From NCBI GenBank assembly GCA_036937835.1, contig CM072870.1, forward strand, positions 22,022,001 to 22,086,000: a stretch of DNA of 64,000 nucleotides. The letters are read 5' to 3'. The notes beneath the pieces are model-generated. The model did no database searches and was not told the origin of the DNA. It saw only the letters and a program-made list of their open reading frames with translations. The position numbers and the translations under genes are program-made. The first letter of the stretch is position 1, and each line of letters starts with the position of its first letter. Below are positions 22,006 through 31,190 of this stretch, piece by piece. Origin of the DNA: Pampus argenteus. Lineage: Eukaryota > Chordata > Actinopteri > Scombriformes > Stromateidae.

Positions 22006-23210
22006 CTGCTTGTAGTTGAAGTTGCCAAGAGGACCGTGGAAATATTATAGAGTTTAATTAATATGAAAAACATTGAAATGATGATTTGGTTGTTTTTAGT
22101 CAGCTGTATCATCATTGACCTACAGATTATTAGTTTGAACCACTGCTCTACTTCCATCAACTCTGAGTCTGATGTACATGTTGTATCTCGTTTCCTGAAA
22201 AAGTAAACAAATAAGATGGTACAAAGGAGTCATTGTGGTTTCAGCAGCGGTTAGAGGTCCTGAGGGCGGGGTTGTCAGGGTTTGAGTTGTGTCCTAACTC
22301 TGCTACTGTTAACCAGCTGACTTCACGTCCCTTTAAATATAGCAGAACACGAGTCAAACCAAAGATCGAAATGGGAAAATTAAAGATTAAAACATGAAGC
22401 CTCGGTGATGAAATGCACAAACTACGAGTCTCCAAGCTGAGCTGAAAGACATTCAGCCAATAATGACACATTTTACAAACCTCGGCTATGTAACGTCTTA
22501 ATTTACTTCATTTATAGTCGAAAAAATAATACCCACAGCTCAGGATGACATGACAACTCTTGGACTAAAGAAACCAGAACATATTTACATTATTTAATTT
22601 ATTAATTATCAAAATATCAGGTGATAAAAGACTCTTAACTGGAGCCAAATATACAAACTTCATAACATGACAAGTGAGTTAATTTTTATTAGATATGTGA
22701 CTAATAATTATTTCCTTCATCGATTGATTACCCGTTCATTAATAACATCTTCTGATGTGTTCACTTTGTTTGCTCAACAGAGAACCAGAAACATTTTGGC
22801 ACTTTTCCTTTTTTTCTTATTTTGATTTACTTATTTTATTTACTGTCTCCTCCAGGACGCCACACACACACCGATTCATCATGTGACCAACAAATCACTA
22901 TAAATACCATATACACAAAACACCATGATCAATCCCTACTTCAAAATGATCATATGCAAACAGAGCCACTGATGGCCATTGATAATCTTTTCACAATATT
23001 TCCTAGACGCTGTACTCTTTCAGTACTCAAACTGCACCATGTACAGTAAACGTCACCAGTTTGATTCCTGGTGGAGACGTTTGTTGCATGTTGTTCTTTC
23101 TCTCTGAACATAAAGGAGACATAAAGATTTATTATATACGCCTAACTGAACAAAATACAGATTTCTACGACTTGAATGTGGGAACTGTGTGCTAATATGA
23201 GCACATACCG
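22006..23210. other. AT-rich unique sequence
   Basis: No exon or motif cluster recognised. Short frames here are fortuitous. Confidence 0.5.
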
Positions 23211-23251
23211 CACACACACACACACACACATTCTCACTTTATACATTTGTC

Positions 23252-23287
<36 letters not shown>
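23211..23287. repeat. Opposed (CA)10 and (GT)17 microsatellites
   Basis: CA run 23211-23230 and GT run 23254-23287, separated by 23 bp. They are mutually complementary and could fold into a hairpin. Confidence 0.95.
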
Positions 23288-23289
<2 letters not shown>

Positions 23290-23376
23290 GATGGGGGGTG
23301 GGGTCTTCTCATTGACAAATGGATTATGGGGCTGTCACTTGTAGTGCCGCAGAAATCCTGTTAACCCCTGCAGTGG

Positions 23377-23396
23377 ACACACACACACACACACAC
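23377..23396. repeat. (AC)10 microsatellite
   Basis: Uninterrupted run. Confidence 0.95.
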
Positions 23397-24529
23397 TTGT
23401 CAGACCCAGACCAGCAGCAGGTTTTCTTCTTTTTCTTTGCGTCTCAGTAAAAAATTGTCAATTTTTAAGGTGAATTTGAATTACGGCCTTTTTTTTTTCC
23501 TGTTTTTGAATTTCAAAACTATTTGAGATGTGATCTTTAACTTTCTTGTTTTTTTGTTGTTGTTTGTTCTAGACAAAAATACATTAAATAAATATAATTT
23601 TATCAGGCTGGGAAACTGTCTGCAGGCCATGTGACCCTCATATAGGGTCCTGACATACAGGTTGACAAACACTGCTCCGATCATTTTTATTTATTTATTT
23701 TCTTTGCTGATGTTGTAGCTGTTTTTACGTCGGTCTCAGAGACGTCCTGCTGCTACATTAAATGTTAACATTAATCTGATGACACTGTGGTGTGTTCGCT
23801 GCAGTTGTCAGCATGCGATGTGGTTTCACAGCCGTTTAAGCCTGAAAATTCGACCACAGAAAATACAAACTGGCAACGACTCCACTGTGGTCATAATGTG
23901 TTAAGATGATATAATTGTACAGGACGTGCAGTGATGCAAAATGCAGAAAATCACTGAGGGATTTGAAGATTTGTTGGTATCAACAGAGCTTACAGAGAAT
24001 GAAAAGTTAAACTAAAACAGGCAGAAGAAAAGAGACAGAAATAAAGAAAATTGTTTTAAGATTAAATTTGTCTGTACAGAATTAAATGTGGATCCCCTCA
24101 GTACAATAAAACATGTATTTATGTTTGGTTTTATATTTTTTATAGGTCAAATTTTTATTTTATTTTATTGTCATTTACATTTCAAGAGCCACTCAAAGCT
24201 TTTTCTCACACGCAATGTGAATATTTGAAGTATTCATTTTTGAAAACTGGACTTGTTGCAGAATCACAAGGTTTTTAATGATATTTTAAGTGGTTTTTTT
24301 ATATATAAATTGTCCAAAATTAAAAAAAGGGAACATGACAGAACTGCTTCCATTTCCAAACGTTATTGGTATATTAACTTTGTGATCACAACACACAGCA
24401 GAGGACAAAATATTAAATCAACAAACAGTAAATTATTTGTGTAATTAGAAAATATTTCTATTAATATACTATACGAGGTTTAAAATCCATTATGACACTA
24501 AATTAAAAAAACGTTTTCCCTGAAATGAC
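23397..24529. other. AT-rich unique sequence
   Basis: Nothing recognised. Confidence 0.5.
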
Positions 24530-24720
24530 CCGACTGAAATCATCTGGAACGATCACAGCAGCTTTTTTAAATTTAAGCAGATAATCCTCTTTGTGCTTTC
24601 AGCCAATTTAACCTTTTCTGCTGCTTCAGAGTCTGATACTGCAGACCGGACGGATTTACGTCTGACTAATTAACCCGCTATGATCGTTTAGCAGAGGAGC
24701 ATCACTGACTGCTGACATGA
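24530..24720. promoter_or_regulatory. Candidate conserved non-coding element
   Basis: A non-repetitive island in very AT-rich surroundings. It has GCAGATAATCCTCTTTGTGC, GACTAATTAACCCGC (TAATTA core) and TTTCAGCCAATTTAACC. Inferred from texture. Confidence 0.42.
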
Positions 24721-25739
24721 GATTGTGTTAATTAAAATGTGTTAATATATAAACGAATAAACAGTTTATGTTCAATGAAGAATGAATCATTTCTGAGAAG
24801 AAATTACAACATATTTAAATAATCTGAAAGGTAAATTTTCTTATGTGAATATTTTACTCACACAGAAAAACTAAAGATTATATTTTGATGCACAAAAAAA
24901 TAATAATTTTAATACATAATATTTCCCAAAATCTGGTTTTATTTTAATCATCTATTTCTCAGATGTGCAGTGCAGCAGTAAAAAAAAAATCCAATGTTGT
25001 TCGTTTTAGAAAATAATTTAAAAATATAATTTTTTTACATGATGTTTGGTTGATGTAGAGAAGAAATTAAAGCGCAGTTATAAAATGTGATGGATAAATA
25101 ACCTTTATAAAATATAAAATATAATACGAGTAGAATACTTTATTGTCAAACTGAAACAAATGGGTTTTTATATATATTCAGAAAATTAAACTCTATTATT
25201 TCAATATCTAAAAAGAAGCTAAATTCAGGTTTCAATTTATGAAATATGAAGCAATTAATCACAATTTTTAATCTGAATTTGTTAAATTCTGCAGACAGGA
25301 AATCGTCACCGGGAAGATAAATATGATTTACGTCTCATTTGAGACAAATGATGCAACAAAGACAAAAAAGTGAAGCAAACAACAACAACAACAACAGTCC
25401 ACAAACCATCACTTCAGCAAGACAGACATGCTGCACTTTGCACATGTTGACAGCATGAAATCAAATTATTTGGGGCTCAAATTCACAAAAGTTCCATAAT
25501 AACTGGAATTTAACTCAATCATCACTCAATCCAACAACATAAAATAAACGTCTCGGATGATTATTAGAGCACAAATGAATAATAAAACTAAGACATGAAC
25601 CACAAAATCCCTGCTGCCATTTTAAAGAATAAAGCAAAGTTGTCATTTTCTAAATAAAATCCTCCTCCAGACGAGCTGGCCGGGGTGGGGTGGGGTGGAG
25701 TGGGGGGTGTGTGTGTGACAGTTTTGGTTTGACCGAGAG
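24721..25739. other. Very AT-rich unique sequence
   Basis: A (CAA)n stretch lies at about 25381-25395 and a G-rich GGGGTGGGGTGGAGTGGGG tract at 25684-25702. Nothing else recognised. Confidence 0.5.
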
Positions 25740-26240
25740 GAATTCACAAAGTTCATGGTCTTGTTACGGAAGGGATAAAGCCGCCTTTGTCTCTTTGGCA
25801 ACACAACTCTTTTTATTCAGGCTGGAGGAGAGAAACCTGCAGCGCCAAAACTCTGCGTCCATCCACTAAAACTCACCGCAGCAGCACCGCAGACAGCTGA
25901 CAGGGGTGATATAGTGTTAAACGTAACAGCGACAGTAATAATGAGCTGTCCTTTAATGAACTCGCAGCGCTGGGAGCTCTTTCATCTCTCTGGCTCATTT
26001 GGATGAGCCGGCTACAATAGACTATTGTGAGCCACCAAAACCCCCCTGACCTCCTCCTCGTCTCTCAGCGGAGTCACCAAACTCCCTTCAACCCCCGTCT
26101 GTCTGTCAGCTTCTCCCTGCTTGGACTTCACCCCCCACTCCTCCTCCCCCTCCTCCTTCTCCACGTCGGAGCCACTACGACCACTGCGGTGACGGGGGTG
26201 TCAAAGGTCGCCTGGCCTCGCTGACCACGACAAGCTACTT
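25740..26240. promoter_or_regulatory. Candidate enhancer near the nfia exon, with a palindromic SOX pair
   Basis: Non-repetitive island 0.65-1.15 kb inside the intron from the nfia donor. GATAAAGCCGCCTTTGTCTC (near 25770-25789) contains CTTTGTC, an HMG-box word. A perfect inverted pair ACAATAG-A-CTATTGT lies at 26014-26028, matching the arrangement bound by SOXE dimers. Words such as TGTCCTTTAATGAACTC and GAGCCGGCTAC surround it. The right end (26040-26170) is C-rich. Confidence 0.5.
26014..26028. promoter_or_regulatory. Palindromic SOX dimer-type site
   Basis: ACAATAGACTATTGT is a perfect 7+1+7 inverted repeat of the HMG-box core ACAAT. SOX9/SOX10 bind such facing sites as dimers when the cores are spaced by a few bases (five here between ACAAT and ATTGT). 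Confidence 0.5.
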
Positions 26241-26301
26241 AATGTGGCCGGGCGCTGCAGCCCGAGCCCCGGCTCGTCCCGGGACACCACCACTGAGATT
26301 G

Positions 26302-26335
<34 letters not shown>
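26302..26335. repeat. (GT)17 microsatellite
   Basis: Near-perfect run ending GCGTGT, 550 bp from the nfia donor. Confidence 0.95.
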
Positions 26336-26878
26336 CGAGGGGTTTTTGCTCCCTGGTGCGATGTAATTGCTGAGGCGGAGAAGTGTCAGAGCTCAAGAGC
26401 CGATGTTCACTTTCGGGATAAACACTCACACTGGATTTGAAGAGACTGCTCAGAAACAAAGCAGGACTTTCTGTGTGTTCTCCTCCTAATTAAGACAGAA
26501 TAAGAGAGAAAACTGCAAGTGAAAAGAGGAGCGCCAGTGTCACAAGATAGGGAGTAAACCCCTGGCTGCGGCTGTGGACCTGAGCTGGCACCGTCCGAGA
26601 ACAGGATACCGCGGAGAGAAGAGAGGGGAGCACAGCGAGGGGGCAACGGAGACGGGACGCTGACAGATAAAAACAACAAACAGTCCGAGCGGCTCACAGA
26701 TCCAAGAGCTTTTTGGAAATAAAACAAAAGCTGGTGCGTGGTGCTGTGTTTCTGACAGCTCTACAAGAAGAAGACGTCCCGAAAGGAGGAAATGTTGTTC
26801 TTTTGGTTTAAGAAAAAGGGAGGAAAGAGAAGAAAGAAGAAGGAAAGAAAAAAAAAAAGAAAATGTGGCAGTTGTGCC
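26336..26878. other. Intronic sequence next to the nfia donor
   Basis: GC-balanced, non-repetitive until 26815, then an A/G-rich tract (GGAAAGAAAGAAG and an A run to 26862) just downstream of the donor on the minus strand. On that strand it is pyrimidine-rich. No further exon recognised. Confidence 0.5.
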
Positions 26879-26885
26879 AACTTAC

Positions 26886-26981
26886 CATCCACCAGGTCCT
26901 GGCTGAGATGTCATAGCAGAGCTGCCATTTGATGGAGCCTTCCGAGGTTTTCCCTGCCATTACGCTGTCAGCAAGCTTCAT
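26886..26981 (-). CDS. nfia: Nuclear Factor I A alternative first coding exon (partial CDS, 32 codons)
   Basis: Read on the minus strand, an ATG at 26981-26979 opens a 96-bp frame whose peptide starts MKLADSVMAGK, contains EGSIKWQLCYD and ends SARTWWM. The donor GTAAGTT (26885-26879) follows the last codon directly. I recognise this peptide as the alternative amino terminus of NFI proteins, in particular vertebrate NFIA isoforms, where it replaces the MYSPLCLTQ start. It ends in phase 0, as needed to join exon 2, which begins DEFHPF and encodes the DNA-binding and dimerisation domain. NFI proteins are nuclear, bind TTGGC(N5)GCCAA as dimers, and control glial, muscle and blood-cell genes. The known vertebrate form has A/S and D at the two positions that read T and E here (AGKTSEG), a conservative change. 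Exon 2 and all later exons lie outside the window, below position 1. The paralogue could be another NFI gene, but nfia fits best. Confidence 0.87.
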
Positions 26982-27191
26982 CTGATGCGAGCGCGCTCAC
27001 CGGAGATAAGACACCTAATTGAGAAAACATTTGCACTGGCATGTTGGGCAACATGTAGCCCGCTCCATACCATATGGAATCATGGGTAAAAAAAAAAAAA
27101 GAAAAAGCTCCTTGACAATGAACCAATCTCATGCAGACCCCGTGGCAAGGTGAGCGGCAGTCATCTGCTCAGAGGAAAAAAACACACACCC

Positions 27192-27194
<3 letters not shown>
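26982..27194 (-). promoter_or_regulatory. Probable 5' UTR and proximal promoter of the nfia alternative first exon
   Basis: This is non-repetitive, balanced-composition sequence immediately upstream of the start codon on the minus strand. The ATG is preceded by CATCAG, which could also act as a splice acceptor if an upstream non-coding exon exists. Read on the plus strand, visible words include a GATA-type AGATAAG (27004-27010), a homeodomain-type CTAATTGAG (27015-27023) and half-site-like TGGCA and GGGCAACATG words around 27036-27053. No TATA box is placed with confidence. An A-rich run sits at 27088-27110. The role as leader plus promoter is inferred from position only; the transcription start is not visible. 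Confidence 0.45.

Positions 27195-27229
<35 letters not shown>
27195..27229. repeat. (AC)17 microsatellite upstream of nfia exon
   Basis: Lies 214 bp upstream of the start codon on the minus strand and may fall in the leader or core promoter. Confidence 0.95.
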
Positions 27230-27335
27230 CCGAGCAGAATGATGAGCCTTTTTTCCGCATCGCCGAACGCCTCGGGTCGCTTCTCTCTTTTTTACCCCCC
27301 TCCTCGGGTTTAATTAGGGTTTGTTCTTCATTATC

Positions 27336-27407
27336 ACCATCATCATCATCATCATCATCACCAGCAGAAGAAGAAGAAGAAGAAGAAGAAGAAGAAGAAG
27401 AAGAAGA
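27336..27407. repeat. Compound (ATC)n-(AAG)14 microsatellite upstream of nfia exon
   Basis: (ATC/CAT)8 at 27336-27361, then (AAG)14 at 27366-27407. The serine/aspartate-rich minus-strand frame across it is a translation artefact. Confidence 0.95.
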
Positions 27408-28384
27408 GTCAGCCCAGGCTCGACTGAACTGAACTGACTCCAAACAACTTGTACAGCTTTTTTATGGTCACTTTAATGAGACGGAGGCAGGTAGAGAGAG
27501 AGGGAGAGAGGGAGGGAGAGGGCACAGGGCTGAAGCTCCACGGGGCGATCAGTCCACCGGACACATGGAACTGCTTACAGACTATCATGCTATGTTTTGT
27601 TTTGGATTTCCATCCTTACTTCCTCCCCCTACTCTCCCCCGAATCCCTCCATCCTTTTTCTTCCTTCGCTAGAAAACTGGTGTTTTGTCATAAATACCTC
27701 CAGACTGAAGGATCCTCTGGACCTCCGCAGAGAGAGCAGACCTGTGACGCTCACTTTTCATGCTCCACGGAGAGTGGACGCTGTCCGCCGTCCACCTGAA
27801 AAACATCACACCGCTAATGTCAGTAAGACTGCTTTCACTTCACTTTACATTTCTAAAACAACAAATATACTTATTTACAAGTTAAAGCTTTGCATACAAA
27901 TTGAGAATTATCTGCAAAATAAAAGCATTAAAAATAAAAGTACTCATAGGGCATAAAAATGGCTCCATCAATTAGTAGACTATGATTACATAAACATTTA
28001 TTTTAATCTTGAAGATGGTGAAGACGGAGCTCGTTTGGTAGCTGCAAACTAACTTCTGACTTCTGACAGGTGCCTTTTTTAAGCATTATGCTATTATTTT
28101 AATATTTGTTTACACTTCAAATGATGCAACCATAGTCTTAATTTTAAAAAAGGTTATTATAAATGTAAATAATAACTATAAGATATTTATTCTGGTCCAG
28201 AAGATAAGAGGACACACTGCACATTAAAGGGGTCTTCCTGATAATATAAGTTAAAGAGGTTATAATAGATTATAATGAAATATGTATTAACAATTAATGA
28301 AGTCATTAGCTACAACTTATAACCCCTTTATAAATAGTGGTAGCTAATATTGTATTTCTCTCTGAAAAGTAAAAATATAAATGC
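27408..28384. other. Upstream flank, mixed then AT-rich
   Basis: GA-rich 27491-27522; the remainder is AT-rich from 27800. No exon or strong motif cluster. Confidence 0.5.
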
Positions 28385-28600
28385 ATAAAATGTAAATACA
28401 AACACCTGAACATAGTACTTAAGTACAAGACTTAAATATTAATTTAAAGTACTAAAGTTATAATCCACTATTTTTGTATGTACATTAATCTGAATGTTAT
28501 ATTTGAGAACTGTTTCAGCTGCATCAGTAACCTTTGAATTAAATGTTCAAACCTACAGAAGTGTTTTTACTTCAGTTACTGAAACCACTTATATCATTAA
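28385..28600. repeat. Diverged fragment resembling the ACTTAAGTACAA teleost repeat
   Basis: CATAGTACTTAAGTACAAGACTT and GTGTTTTTACTTCAGTTAC resemble the tail of repeat family A. The match is by eye and patchy. Confidence 0.35.
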
Positions 28601-28964
28601 TGAAAATAATATTTATGTTAATGTGTACTTTTTTAATGTCTCAATACTACTGTGAGAATATAAGAGATCAACAGCAGTTTTAAGACTTATTGATAATGTG
28701 AAGATGTTTTATTTCCTGTCCTTTAACAGTGTTTATCACCATAGGAACAAAGAAAATCCAAATAGTCCTTCATACACATGTACGAGTGCATGTGTAGGAT
28801 ATATTTTCAGCATCGCCACACAAAAATATTTAATCTGTATTTTCCCTTTTATCTTCCTTTAAATGCAGTTCAACAGTAATTAAAAACAGAAACATTTTTA
28901 AAACTAAAACTGGAGTTATGAGGTAATACAATATGTGTTGTTGTTTTTGTTTTTCTCAAGACAG

Positions 28965-29245
28965 ATAAACCAGCGGGTCTAATCTGAAGCAGCAGAATCC
29001 CATCATGTCGCACATCAACTAACGAGCTTTCACTGAATGTTTGTATTGAGGTGGGGGAGTAAACAGGGTATAAAGGGCTCGGAGGGAGGTGCGGGGGGTC
29101 TGTGAAGCTCAGGTTCCTAATCAGAGGGGGAATACCTGAACCAGAGCAGAGCCGCCATCAAACAGTTCTCCCATTGTGGCGGCCAAACGGTGGAATGTGA
29201 TTCAGCCGGAGATACGGCGGGACGGTAGGGTTGTTGGGGGGGGTA
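28965..29245. promoter_or_regulatory. Candidate conserved non-coding element
   Basis: Non-repetitive with AACTAACGAGCTTTCACTG, GGTTCCTAATCAGAGG and CCATTGTGGCGGCCAAACGG (29171-29190, SOX-like CATTGTG). The right part is G-rich. Inferred. Confidence 0.35.
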
Positions 29246-29655
29246 AGGTACACCAGGCCAGGAGGTGAGGAGAGGGGGTAAAGACGAGAGCAGGAGGAGG
29301 AGGTGTGTGTCTGTGTGTGTGTGTGTTGGGGGGTCGGAGGGGTTCTCTGAAAAAATGGAAAGTAAAACTGTCTACACAAGATCTTCAGAAGAACCACTTT
29401 ATGCCTCTCGAGTCATTGTTTTTCAATGTCAGTGAGACCTAAGATGATAATTCTATCTATCTATCTATCTAAAATACTTCAATCTGATTATGACATAGAC
29501 ACTTAAAGCTGAACTAAAATTAAAATATTTTTTTTTGTAAAAAATCTGTACCTATATCATTGTGATTGGCTTGTGTGCTTATTAGGTCAAAACTAAAAAT
29601 GTACATATACGGCTATATTGACACTACAAACTGGCCGCCCCTCTCAGCAGCAGCC
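29246..29655. other. G-rich then AT-rich sequence with (CTAT)n
   Basis: GTGTGTCTGTGTG at 29303-29325 and (CTAT)4 at 29453-29470. Nothing else recognised. Confidence 0.5.
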
Positions 29656-30292
29656 TGTTGCACCAGCTGTGCGGAAGTTATCTTTTACGTCAGGGTGCAA
29701 TAAGTTGAAACGGGTCAGTTTGATACTAAAGCTGTGTCGATGTTTGGTTGCACCACGGACACGTAAGGTTAGCTACACTTGCATAAAGTCCTCACTAAAC
29801 AAAATACTGTTGCAGAAAATGGTATTTTCACTTTCCAATCAGTGGAAAGCACTAGTCTCCATGCAGTGTTTATTACTGTGTGTTGTCAAATTAAACAGAA
29901 TGAAAATCATCAGCTGACGATCTGAGTTTTTGCCTACTGCTAATTAGGGCCTTCGTTAGTTTTTATAGACTGTAATGTGTAATTTACCACATTATCCTCT
30001 CCCGTATTTGTCCGTGTCTTGTTGCAAGTTTGCCGCCAGCAAGTCTGAAATCCTCTGTCTCACTGTGGAAAAAGAAAGCACAAATATACATACATAAATG
30101 TCCAAGGGGTGTAATTTATCACGGTGAACACATTGCAGACACAAAACACCCAGTATATTTCGCTCCTCCACCTTTCAGAATGATGCACCTGTCCGTCCGC
30201 TATGCCGACCGTGCCAACTGCTATTTTACAGAGAACTTTACACCTACTAAGGGCTACGCCATGTCTGAACTTTATGCACAGCTGGTGCAACA
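29656..30292. mobile_element. Candidate non-autonomous DNA transposon with 17-bp terminal inverted repeats
   Basis: TGTTGCACCAGCTGTGC at 29656-29672 is exactly inverted as GCACAGCTGGTGCAACA at 30276-30292, and AAGTT words follow both ends a few bases inwards. The 637-bp interior is non-repetitive. A 109-codon plus-strand frame (30030-30359) runs out past the right end and resembles no transposase, so mobility would depend on another element. No clear target-site duplication is visible. Part of each arm is self-complementary (CAGCTG centre), which lowers the weight of the match. Confidence 0.45.
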
Positions 30293-30539
30293 CAGTGCAG
30301 GTGTTAAAATAACATCAACCAGAGGTAAAAACTATTGTGATTCAGTGTTAGCAAGTTAGGCTAACAATCATCCACTTTCCTAGAGGAGGCTAGTTAGCCT
30401 AGCTTGCTGGCTTCCACTTTCTGAGTGAAATATGAACTTCATAGCATGATTTAATTTGGAATCTGTTATCACGACTCCACTGTTATTTCTTTATATTTTG
30501 GCTTCTAACTTTACTTTATCTGCTAAGTTAGGCCCTTAG
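30293..30539. other. Sequence between the candidate transposon and the minisatellite
   Basis: Contains GTTAGCCTAGCTTGCTGGC words like those in the following array, so the repeat may once have extended here. Confidence 0.4.
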
Positions 30540-31190
30540 CTAACTTAAATTTAGCTTAGCTAAACTGAACTGTCAACCAACTTAACTAGAAAAATGAAGC
30601 AATTTTATCTGCTAAAGTAAACCACTAGCACACCAGAACTTCAGTTTTAGCCTCCTAAATATCACTTTACCATTGAACTTAAGCTTAACTGTAAAAAAAA
30701 CTGTACTTTTCATAGTTTAGTTACTAAAGCAAACCATTAGCTAGCTTAAACTTAACTGGTTTAACTGCTAACAGTAGCTAACCTGAATAATAGCTTACAG
30801 GGACCTAACTGCTAAAAGAAACCACTAGCTAACTGTAGCTTAACTGCATTAACTGCTAAAATAAAATGTTAACAGTAGCTACCTAAACTTAACTGCTAAA
30901 ATAAACCACTAGCTAACTGTAGCTTACCTGAACTTAACTGCTAAAGTACACTGTTAACGGTAGCTTACCTAAATTTAACTGATAAAGTACACTGTTAACG
31001 GTAGCTTACCTGAATTTAACTGCTAAAGTACACTGTTAACGGTAGCTTACCTGAATTTAACTGCTAAAATAAACCACTAGCTAACCCTAGCTTAACTGCA
31101 TTAGCGGCTAAAATAAAATGTTAACAGTAGCTTACCTGAACGTAACCGCTAAAGTAAACTGTTAACAGTAGATTACCTTAACTGTCTTAA
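30540..31190 (+). repeat. 41-bp minisatellite with degenerate flanks
   Basis: At 30935, 30976, 31017 and 31058 the unit TAACTG(C/A)TAAAGTACACTG begins anew at exact 41-bp steps and continues with TTAACGGTAGCTTACCT(G/A)AA(A)TT. Diverged units with CACTAGCTAACTGTAGCTTA and AATGTTAACAGTAGCTTACC extend on both sides for about 650 bp in all. Confidence 0.9.

Larger units (their letters stand above)
1..26885 (-). other. nfia: First intron of nfia (3' part lies beyond the window)
   Basis: The donor of the nfia first exon is at 26885, and no minus-strand frame anywhere below it carries the invariant exon 2 peptide (DEFHPFIEALLPH, or the KRKYFKKHEKRMSK stretch). The acceptor is therefore beyond the left edge, and the intron is at least 26.9 kb. 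I also looked for the other common NFIA start exon (MYSPLCLTQ) on this strand and did not find it. The intron holds the islands, microsatellites and interspersed repeats listed individually. Long first introns rich in enhancers are typical of developmental transcription-factor genes. Confidence 0.75.

Noticed and set aside
30030..30359. 109-codon frame with normal amino-acid composition
   Set aside because: It starts inside the candidate transposon and runs past its right end, shows no transposase or other domain, and has no splice or upstream context. Considered chance, although it is the most protein-like frame in the flank.
30540..31190. CRISPR-like regular repeat
   Set aside because: Units are head-to-tail with no unique spacers, in vertebrate DNA; it is a minisatellite.
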